52,591 nucleotides of DNA. Origin: Flammeovirgaceae bacterium. GTDB lineage: Bacteria > Bacteroidota > Bacteroidia > Cytophagales > Cyclobacteriaceae. The stretch's first letter is position 1. The number at the start of each line of letters is the position of its first letter. The position numbers and the translations under genes were made by a program. Shown piece after piece: positions 46,272 to 52,591 of the stretch. Location: the NCBI GenBank assembly GCA_002691385.1, contig NZHT01000060.1, positions 1 to 52,591 of the forward strand, written 5' to 3'. The notes under the pieces were generated by a model. It saw nothing but the letters and a program-made list of their open reading frames with translations, did no database searches and was not told the origin of the DNA.

Positions 46272-48281
46272 ATGAAAATAGGAGCAAATTTTCCTGCAAA
46301 AATACCAGAGGGTCCAATTAAAGATAAATGGACTTCATACAAGAACAAAATAGATCTGGTCAATCCAGCTAATAAACGACTAATAGATATTATTGTAGTC
46401 GGCACAGGATTGGCCGGAGGCTCAGCCGCAGCCACTTTGGCCGAATTAGGATATAATGTCAAAGCTTTTTGTTTTCAAGATTCTCCGCGTAGAGCACATT
46501 CTATCGCGGCACAAGGTGGCATCAATGCCTCAAAAAATTACATGGGAGATGGTGACTCAGATTATCGGCTTTTCTACGATACTGTAAAAGGAGGTGACTA
46601 CAGGGCTAGGGAAGAAAATGTTTATCGCTTAGCGGAAGTATCAGGCAACATCATCGACCAATGTGTTGCGCAGGGAGTACCTTTTGCTAGAGATTATGGA
46701 GGTTTGTTGGATAACCGCTCTTTTGGTGGCGTTTTGGTTTCTAGAACTTTTTATGCCAAGGGTCAAACGGGTCAGCAACTGCTATTAGGAGCATACTCGG
46801 CTATGAATAGACAAATAGCAAGAGGTAAAATAAAGATGTATAATCGTCACGAGATGATGGATTTAGTAATTGTAGAGGGTAAAGCAAGGGGAATCATTGC
46901 GAAAAATTTGATCACAGGTGACCTTGAAAGACATTCGGCACACGCTGTAGTGATCGCTTCAGGAGGTTATGGTAATGTATTCTATCTATCCACCAATGCA
47001 ATGGGCAGTAATGTTTCAGCAGCATGGAAAATTCATAAAAAAGGCGCTTGGTTTGCAAATCCTTGTTTCACTCAAATACATCCTACCTGTATCCCCGTAT
47101 CTGGAGATCACCAATCAAAATTGACTTTGATGTCTGAATCTTTAAGAAATGATGGTCGAATTTGGGTACCCGGAAAGGAAGAAGATGCGAAAGCAATCCG
47201 ATCAGGGACATTGAGGCCAACTGCAATTGCAGAGGATGACAGAGATTACTTTTTAGAACGTCGCTATCCAGCCTTTGGTAATCTCGTCCCACGAGATGTA
47301 GCTTCAAGAGCTGCAAAAGAAAGGTGTGATGCGGGATTTGGAGTAAATGCTACCGGCGAAGCGGTTTATTTGGATTTTGCTGCTGCTATAATAAGATACG
47401 GAAAAGAAAAAGCCCTTGTAACACATCAGGATGCAAATAATGAAGCCTTAGTCCTTGAGTTAGGGAGAGAAATCATTGCCACCAAGTATGGAAATCTTTT
47501 CCAAATGTATGAAAAAATAGTTGATGAAAATCCTTATGAAACTCCCATGATGATTTACCCTGCTGTGCATTACACAATGGGTGGTATCTGGGTTGATTAT
47601 GATTTGATGACTACTGTTCCAGGTTGCTATGCTATCGGAGAAGCTAACTTCTCCGAACATGGTGCCAATCGCCTGGGTGCCTCAGCATTGATGCAAGGTT
47701 TAGCGGATGGCTATTTTGTTCTTCCCTACACCATAGGTAATTACCTAGCCGAAGATATCCGCACCGGAGCTATTCCTGTTGATACACCGGAGTTTGATGC
47801 GGCTGAAAAAGGCGTACAAGAGCAACTTGAACGCTTTATCTATAACAAAGGCTCGAAACCCGTCGATTACTTTCACAAAAAGTTGGGGAAAGTCATGTGG
47901 AACAAAGTTGGCATGTCAAGAAATGCCAAGGATCTAAATGATGCCATTGAAGAAATTCAAGCTATCAGAGATGAGTTTTACAAGGAAGTAAAAGTACCAG
48001 GAAACTTGGATGGTTTTAATGAGGAATTAGCAAAGGCGGGTAGGGTAGCAGACTTCTTAGAATTAGGAGAACTTTTTGCAAAAGACGCTCTGAAAAGAGA
48101 GGAGTCCTGCGGAGGTCATTTTAGAGAAGAATACCAAACACCAGAAGGTGAAGCCAAAAGGGATAAAGCCTTTCAATATGTAGCTGCTTGGGAGCATAAA
48201 GGAGCTCCAAAAGATGCAAAACTTCACAAAGAAATGCTTGATTATAAATACATTGAGGTAAAAGAAAGAAGTTACAAGTAA
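46272..48281 (+). CDS. sdhA: Succinate dehydrogenase flavoprotein subunit
   Basis: Catalytic flavoprotein oxidising succinate to fumarate. It has the FAD Rossmann motif [19 protein letters not shown] (about residues 40-58), the covalent-FAD histidine in [15 protein letters not shown], the active-site segment [12 protein letters not shown] and the C-terminal [21 protein letters not shown]. At 669 residues it is the longer form seen with B-type complexes. It is followed by sdhB after 22 bp. Confidence 0.97.
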   Translation: MKIGANFPAKIPEGPIKDKWTSYKNKIDLVNPANKRLIDIIVVGTGLAGGSAAATLAELGYNVKAFCFQDSPRRAHSIAAQGGINASKNYMGDGDSDYRLFYDTVKGGDYRAREENVYRLAEVSGNIIDQCVAQGVPFARDYGGLLDNRSFGGVLVSRTFYAKGQTGQQLLLGAYSAMNRQIARGKIKMYNRHEMMDLVIVEGKARGIIAKNLITGDLERHSAHAVVIASGGYGNVFYLSTNAMGSNVSAAWKIHKKGAWFANPCFTQIHPTCIPVSGDHQSKLTLMSESLRNDGRIWVPGKEEDAKAIRSGTLRPTAIAEDDRDYFLERRYPAFGNLVPRDVASRAAKERCDAGFGVNATGEAVYLDFAAAIIRYGKEKALVTHQDANNEALVLELGREIIATKYGNLFQMYEKIVDENPYETPMMIYPAVHYTMGGIWVDYDLMTTVPGCYAIGEANFSEHGANRLGASALMQGLADGYFVLPYTIGNYLAEDIRTGAIPVDTPEFDAAEKGVQEQLERFIYNKGSKPVDYFHKKLGKVMWNKVGMSRNAKDLNDAIEEIQAIRDEFYKEVKVPGNLDGFNEELAKAGRVADFLELGELFAKDALKREESCGGHFREEYQTPEGEAKRDKAFQYVAAWEHKGAPKDAKLHKEMLDYKYIEVKERSYK

Positions 48282-48303
48282 GAGCCAGCAAAATTCATAA
48301 GAG

Positions 48304-49050
48304 ATGAACCTAAAACTAAAAATATGGCGACAGAAAAATGCCGCTACTAAAGGCAAGATTGTTAATTACGATATAAATGAGGTCTCTTCCGATATGTCAT
48401 TCTTGGAAATGCTTGATGTGCTGAATGCAGATCTTACAGAAAAAGGGGATGAGCCTGTAAGTTTTGATCATGACTGCAGAGAGGGCATCTGTGGATCTTG
48501 CTCATTGCAGATCAATGGCCGGCCCCATGGACCTGATGGAGGTACTACTACTTGTCAACTTCACATGCGGAAATTCAAAGATGGTGACAGCATTGTTATT
48601 GAACCCTTTCGAGCCAAAGCATTTCCGATCGTCAAAGATTTAATCATTGATCGCTCAGCCTTTGATCGTGTACAACATGCAGGTGCATTTGTTTCAGTTA
48701 ACACTTCTGGTAATACACAAGATGCCAACGCTACTCCCATCAACAAAGGTGATGCAGATAATGCTTTTGATGCAGCATCTTGTATCGGTTGTGGTGCCTG
48801 CGTAGCGGCATGCAAAAATGCCTCAGCCATGCTTTTTGTCTCTGCGAAAGTTTCACAATATGCCTTATTACCTCAAGGTCAAGTGGAACGTGAAAAGCGA
48901 GTAACAGATATGATTTCTCAAATGGATGAAGAGGGATTTGGAGCATGTACAAATACAGGGGCTTGTGAAGTTGAATGTCCCAAAGGAATTAGCATCACCA
49001 ATATTGCTAGGATGAATCGAGAATTTATTAAATCCAATTTAAAATCTTAA
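48304..49050 (+). CDS. sdhB: Succinate dehydrogenase iron-sulfur subunit
   Basis: Electron-transfer subunit with three clusters. [2Fe-2S] cysteines are in [16 protein letters not shown] plus TTTCQLHM. The ferredoxin part has [13 protein letters not shown] and [16 protein letters not shown] for the [4Fe-4S] and [3Fe-4S] clusters. Length 248 is normal. It is the last gene of the sdhCAB operon. Confidence 0.97.
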   Translation: MNLKLKIWRQKNAATKGKIVNYDINEVSSDMSFLEMLDVLNADLTEKGDEPVSFDHDCREGICGSCSLQINGRPHGPDGGTTTCQLHMRKFKDGDSIVIEPFRAKAFPIVKDLIIDRSAFDRVQHAGAFVSVNTSGNTQDANATPINKGDADNAFDAASCIGCGACVAACKNASAMLFVSAKVSQYALLPQGQVEREKRVTDMISQMDEEGFGACTNTGACEVECPKGISITNIARMNREFIKSNLKS

Positions 49051-49088
49051 TAAAAAAATAGATATTCAAAAAAACTATCGTCCAAGCT

Positions 49089-49111
49089 AAGATTTTTTAC
49101 TTTCAAATCTT
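49089..49111 (+). terminator. Weak stem-loop after sdhB
   Basis: AAGATTT and AAATCTT form a 7-bp inverted repeat around a 9-nt loop, followed by TTTATA. It lies 39 bp after the sdhB stop. The stem is AT-rich, so terminator activity is uncertain. Confidence 0.3.
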
Positions 49112-49141
49112 TTATAGACATTAATTTTTAATTAAACATTT

Positions 49142-49158
49142 TACCTATCCGGTAGGTA
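49142..49158. promoter_or_regulatory. TetR-type inverted repeat abutting the start codon of the 894-residue protein
   Basis: TACCTA-TCCGG-TAGGTA has perfect 6-bp arms and its last base is the A of the ATG. Inverted repeats of the TACCTAC/GTAGGTA type are common operators for TetR-family repressors. It could also form a hairpin that masks the start codon. No regulator gene is adjacent. Confidence 0.4.
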
Positions 49159-51842
49159 TGAAAAAAAGCTTAGTTATCTTATTTGGGGTCATAACTTTCT
49201 TCATATCGATCTACTTTATATGGTCTCTATGGGATCAAGAAAGTACTCATGACCTGTGGGACTTTGTCCCAAGAAATTCAGCCCTTGTATACGAAAGCAA
49301 TCAACTAGGAACCACTCTTCTCCGATTACAAGACATTGAGTCATTTCAATCACTTACCCAGATTCCCAGTCTAAGAAAGCTCTCTGATCACATCATAAAA
49401 ATAGAGCACCTGACAGGCTTGAACTCTTTTTACTCATTCATTGATAAAACTTCTGGATTAATCAGTCTACATAATACTGGCAAAAATGAATTTGACTTCC
49501 TTTACTTAGGAGTAATGAATGATCTGATCACTACTGATGAAATATTAAAATTGATCGAACCCCTGATTTCTAAGGTAAAGGAGAAAAAATATCGAAATTA
49601 TTTAGGTTTCGAATTGAATGAAATCTCTTTATCCTTTACAAATAGCCGTTTAACTTATCTTATTTATGATCATTATTTCATTGCCAGCTTCACCCCCTAC
49701 CTTGTTGAGGATGCCATAAGAACTTTCGAAGATGAAAATTATAAATCCTTTGGAAAGGTCTTTAATCAGCATAAGCAAATAACAAAAATCAAACAAGACG
49801 AAGGCAATGTCTACATTAATTATGAGAGCTTCATTAAGATTACTCAGGCTTTTGCCACAAACGATCTCGATAAAATGTTTTTAAACTCTGTTTTTTTGGA
49901 TCTTAATTTCGAAAACAACCACATCAGTTTAAGTGGTTTTTCATTTGCCGACAGTAGCAATACCTTGCAAATGATCAAAGGTATTACCGGTGCTCCATTA
50001 GATATGTCAGAGGTTATTAGTAATAGTACTTTGATCCTTCAGCATTTTAGTTTTCAAGATCCCTATTTATGGAGAGGTCAACAAAAAAATATAGATCAAC
50101 CTGTTAAAAAAACACCCTACTCGGAACTATTCGTAATTCCGCGCAATGTTCTAAAATTTTTAGATAAAGAAATTGGTCTTGCCATTCAACTCAGGAATGG
50201 ACAAAAAATTCCCATCCTCATAATCGAATGTAAAAATAGTGAAGGTCTGATTCACTATTTAGATACATTAGCCAAACAAATGTCTAACCAACGATCAGAG
50301 CAGTTTTTTGTTGAGCGATATAATCAACACATCATCCAAAAACTTTCTATAAAAAATCTCCCAAATTTATTATTTGGCAACATAGCAAAAGATCTCCCTG
50401 AAGGCTATTATAGTTCATTTGAAAACTATGTAATTATAAGTCCAAATCTTCCTGTCCTAAAAGAATTTTTATCTGATATTTTAAATGAAAACACATGGGG
50501 GAAAACGTTGGATAAGAAAAAATTTCTGGGAAAAATCAACAAGTCTTCTCCTCATTCTATTATTGTAGATGGTGCTGAATCGTGGGATCATTTATTTGAA
50601 TTAATGCAGCCGCAGTGGCAAAATGATTTTACGGTATCTGAAATGATTTTCAAAAGTTTTGGACATCTTTCCATACAATTTTCAAGTATTGATGATAAAT
50701 ATTTTACCAGTATTTTCATTGAAAAAAATAGCGCATCTTCCGAAAGAAACAGCCCATTAATAAAAACAAATGCACTTGAATTTGATGCCCAATTAATTTC
50801 AAAGCCCTATATAGTAACTGACCATAGAAATGAAAATAATGAAGTAATTGTTCAAGACAACAAGAAAAAGATTTACCTTATTGGTGCAGATTTTGAAATA
50901 AGCTGGCAGCGCGCCCTTTTCTTGCCAATATTAGGCACAATACATCAAATAGATTTTTATAAAAACAATAAGCTGCAATATGCATTTATAACCAATGATT
51001 CCCTTTACGTGATTGATAGAAACGGTCAAAATGTTGCCGACTTTCCGAAATACTTAGCACCTCATCTTAAAAGTTTAGAAATTGTGGATTATGATCAAAG
51101 AAAAAACTACCGCTTTTCAATTACCACAGAACAAGGCGATGCCTACATTACAGATAAATTCGGTAATCTTCTTGAGGGATGGAGTCCATATTCTTTTGAA
51201 AAAGACATTATAGGATCTATGCGCCATTTCAGGATTGGAGGCACCGATGTCTATGCTGTTGTATTAAGCAATGGAGAAATTATTTTACTGAGCAGACGGG
51301 CCAGAATTTATAATGGATTCCCCCTAAAATTAAATCTCAACATAGATAGTGATTACCACCTAGAAATTGGAAGTAATTTCAAATCATCTCGCTGGACCCT
51401 GCTTAGTGAAAATGGTACCCTATTTCAAATAAATCTTAAAGGCGAAATTCTTCACAAAAAACAATTATACAAGCCTGCAGCTGATACTCAATTTAGCCTT
51501 ATTAATGACTCGGAAAACAAAAAATATGTGATCGGAAAAAAGACTAAAAATAAGATCACTTTAGTCAATAATCAGGATGAAATCTACTTCGAAAAAAATC
51601 TACTTCCTGATGAAAAAGTATTTGTTCAATTATTTACCAACGACAATCAAGATGACTATATCGTTTTCAACCATATCGACGACGGGCACATACGCCTATT
51701 TGATCTGAAGGGGAATTTACTCTCCAATTCTACACTCCCAAGTACACGGCCCATAGAAATAGATAACCTAGGAAAATCTGCCCCACAAAATATATATATG
51801 ATCAATGGGAATATACTCCATACTTACACAAAACCCAACTAA
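49158..51842 (+). CDS. Membrane-anchored protein of unknown function with a C-terminal beta-propeller-like region
   Basis: 894 residues, starting with a short basic N-terminus and one hydrophobic helix (about residues 5-25, LVILFGVITFFISIYFIWSL), so a signal anchor with the bulk in the periplasm is likely. Residues about 30-560 form a large alpha/beta region with no motif I can name (DFVPRNSALVYESNQLG onward). From about 575 to the end, short repeated beta strands of the type LYVIDRNGQNVADFP, YITDKFGNLLEGW and RLFDLKGNLLSNS suggest a beta-propeller. The gene stands alone between sdhB and an M3 peptidase gene. Function unknown. Confidence 0.8.
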   Translation: MKKSLVILFGVITFFISIYFIWSLWDQESTHDLWDFVPRNSALVYESNQLGTTLLRLQDIESFQSLTQIPSLRKLSDHIIKIEHLTGLNSFYSFIDKTSGLISLHNTGKNEFDFLYLGVMNDLITTDEILKLIEPLISKVKEKKYRNYLGFELNEISLSFTNSRLTYLIYDHYFIASFTPYLVEDAIRTFEDENYKSFGKVFNQHKQITKIKQDEGNVYINYESFIKITQAFATNDLDKMFLNSVFLDLNFENNHISLSGFSFADSSNTLQMIKGITGAPLDMSEVISNSTLILQHFSFQDPYLWRGQQKNIDQPVKKTPYSELFVIPRNVLKFLDKEIGLAIQLRNGQKIPILIIECKNSEGLIHYLDTLAKQMSNQRSEQFFVERYNQHIIQKLSIKNLPNLLFGNIAKDLPEGYYSSFENYVIISPNLPVLKEFLSDILNENTWGKTLDKKKFLGKINKSSPHSIIVDGAESWDHLFELMQPQWQNDFTVSEMIFKSFGHLSIQFSSIDDKYFTSIFIEKNSASSERNSPLIKTNALEFDAQLISKPYIVTDHRNENNEVIVQDNKKKIYLIGADFEISWQRALFLPILGTIHQIDFYKNNKLQYAFITNDSLYVIDRNGQNVADFPKYLAPHLKSLEIVDYDQRKNYRFSITTEQGDAYITDKFGNLLEGWSPYSFEKDIIGSMRHFRIGGTDVYAVVLSNGEIILLSRRARIYNGFPLKLNLNIDSDYHLEIGSNFKSSRWTLLSENGTLFQINLKGEILHKKQLYKPAADTQFSLINDSENKKYVIGKKTKNKITLVNNQDEIYFEKNLLPDEKVFVQLFTNDNQDDYIVFNHIDDGHIRLFDLKGNLLSNSTLPSTRPIEIDNLGKSAPQNIYMINGNILHTYTKPN

Positions 51843-51922
51843 TCTCATGAATCATGAAAGATTCTACCAAGTTTAGGCATTGCCCAATAGAATGGCCTAA
51901 ACCTCTCAATGATATGTAACCT

Positions 51923-52591
51923 TTAATTTGAATTAGAAACCAGCAAGCCCGCTCGCCTCAATAGAGCGTCTACAGTAGGCTCAGCTCCTCTGAATTTCTT
52001 ATATAGCTCCATTGGTTGTTGTGTTCCTCCTTGAGTCAAAATACAGTCTTTAAAAGCTTGAGCGGTCTTCAAGTCAAAAATACCTTCTTCCTTAAAACGT
52101 TCGAAAGCATCTGCATCTAAGACCTCTGCCCATTTGTAACTATAATAGCCTGAAGAATATCCACCAGCAAAAATATGAGCAAACTGAACGCTCATGTTAG
52201 TATTTGGAATATCAGGGAAAAGATTAGTTGGTGCTAAAATATCTTTTTCTAATCTTTCAATAGAATCCATTTTCTGAGTAGCAGCATAGCTCTGATTATG
52301 TAGCGATATATCTAAAATCGCAAAGGTCAACTGCCTCATAGTTGCGTAGGCCTCATGGAAGGTTGCGGCAGACTTAATCCGATCCATATACTCCGACGGA
52401 ATGACCTCTTCGGTTTCATGATGATGAGCAAAAAGACGCAAACATTCTGGTTCATAGCACCAATTCTCAAATATTTGAGAAGGAAGTTCCACAAAATCCC
52501 ATGGCACATTGGTCCCTGATAAACTCTCATATCTAGTATCTGCGAGCATTCCATGCAAGGCATGCCCAAACTCATGAAATAAGGTTTTAAC
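51923..52591 (-). CDS. M3-family zinc peptidase (oligopeptidase A / Dcp type), partial
   Basis: C-terminal 222 residues; the N-terminus lies beyond the right edge. The first visible residues read VKTLFHEFGHALHG, containing the HExxH zinc motif (HEFGH). The third zinc ligand is in FVELPSQIFENW about 25 residues later. The remainder (SVQFAHIFAGGYSSGYYSYKWAEVLDADAF) is the classic M3 peptidase ending, including the YYSY substrate-binding tyrosines. It probably degrades short peptides; whether it is cytoplasmic or exported cannot be judged without the N-terminus. Confidence 0.93.
   Translation of the reverse strand, partial: VKTLFHEFGHALHGMLADTRYESLSGTNVPWDFVELPSQIFENWCYEPECLRLFAHHHETEEVIPSEYMDRIKSAATFHEAYATMRQLTFAILDISLHNQSYAATQKMDSIERLEKDILAPTNLFPDIPNTNMSVQFAHIFAGGYSSGYYSYKWAEVLDADAFERFKEEGIFDLKTAQAFKDCILTQGGTQQPMELYKKFRGAEPTVDALLRRAGLLVSNSN

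Noticed and set aside
48063-48356. Minus-strand frame of 97 codons across the sdhA-sdhB junction
   Set aside because: It overlaps two well-supported plus-strand genes and its hydrophobic, aromatic-rich translation is typical of antisense artefacts.
1-52591. CRISPR arrays, tRNA/rRNA genes, insertion sequences or prophage genes
   Set aside because: I found no regularly spaced repeats, cloverleaf-like segments, transposases or integrases anywhere in the window.

Overview
The window looks like a chromosomal segment of a free-living, AT-rich member of the Bacteroidota, probably a marine Cytophagales-type organism. Four lines of evidence support this. A large surface protein ends in the 'gliding motility-associated' type B C-terminal sorting domain that goes with the type IX secretion system. 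Several promoters fit the Bacteroidota pattern TTG-N19/20-TAnnTTTG. FtsZ carries the long acidic linker and off-terminal C-terminal peptide that I associate with this group. Sodium-pumping NADH dehydrogenase (Na+-NQR) genes are present. The genus assignment is inference. I saw no rRNA, tRNA, CRISPR array, insertion sequence or phage gene.

Layout. (1) 1-1520: 5' part, running off the left edge, of a secreted LamG/Ig-like repeat protein. (2) 2007-17198, minus strand: a compact division and cell wall (dcw) operon in the order mraZ, rsmH, ftsL, ftsI(PASTA), murE, mraY, murD, ftsW, murG, murC, ftsQ, ftsA, ftsZ. It has no murF or ddl, and most junctions overlap or nearly touch. Upstream of mraZ is a clear self-regulatory region: four 10-bp-spaced AAGTGGG-like repeats overlap the -33 element of a Bacteroidota promoter. 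(3) 17699-21316, minus: an FKBP/SlyD-type peptidyl-prolyl isomerase and an AddA-like helicase-nuclease. (4) 21364-29578, minus: an arginine biosynthesis operon (GNAT acyltransferase, argG, argC, an unknown 72-residue protein, argD, an N-acyl-ornithine carbamoyltransferase, argB, argE-like deacylase, argH). It uses acylated intermediates as far as N-acyl-citrulline; one active-site position hints at succinylated rather than acetylated substrates.

(5) 30096-34447, plus: two secreted amidohydrolase-family proteins, the first a two-module fusion in which only the second module keeps the metal ligands. (6) 34651-39289, minus: nqrA-nqrE without the expected nqrF. (7) 39413-41991, minus: fabD, an unannotated 53-residue membrane-anchored peptide, cmk and ispH, all overlapping. 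(8) 42039-45247, minus: a type IX-exported FN3 protein followed by a DCC-family thiol-disulfide protein. (9) 45546-49050, plus: succinate dehydrogenase sdhC-sdhA-sdhB with its own promoter. (10) 49158-51842, plus: an 894-residue membrane-anchored protein of unknown function whose start codon abuts a TetR-type palindrome. (11) 51923-52591, minus: C-terminal part of an M3 zinc peptidase, cut by the right edge.

Most of this is core metabolism. No large novel system is visible. The best candidates for something undescribed are the two small coupled genes (26577-26795 and 40958-41119), the NQR operon that lacks nqrF, the half-degenerate amidohydrolase pair and the 894-residue protein.
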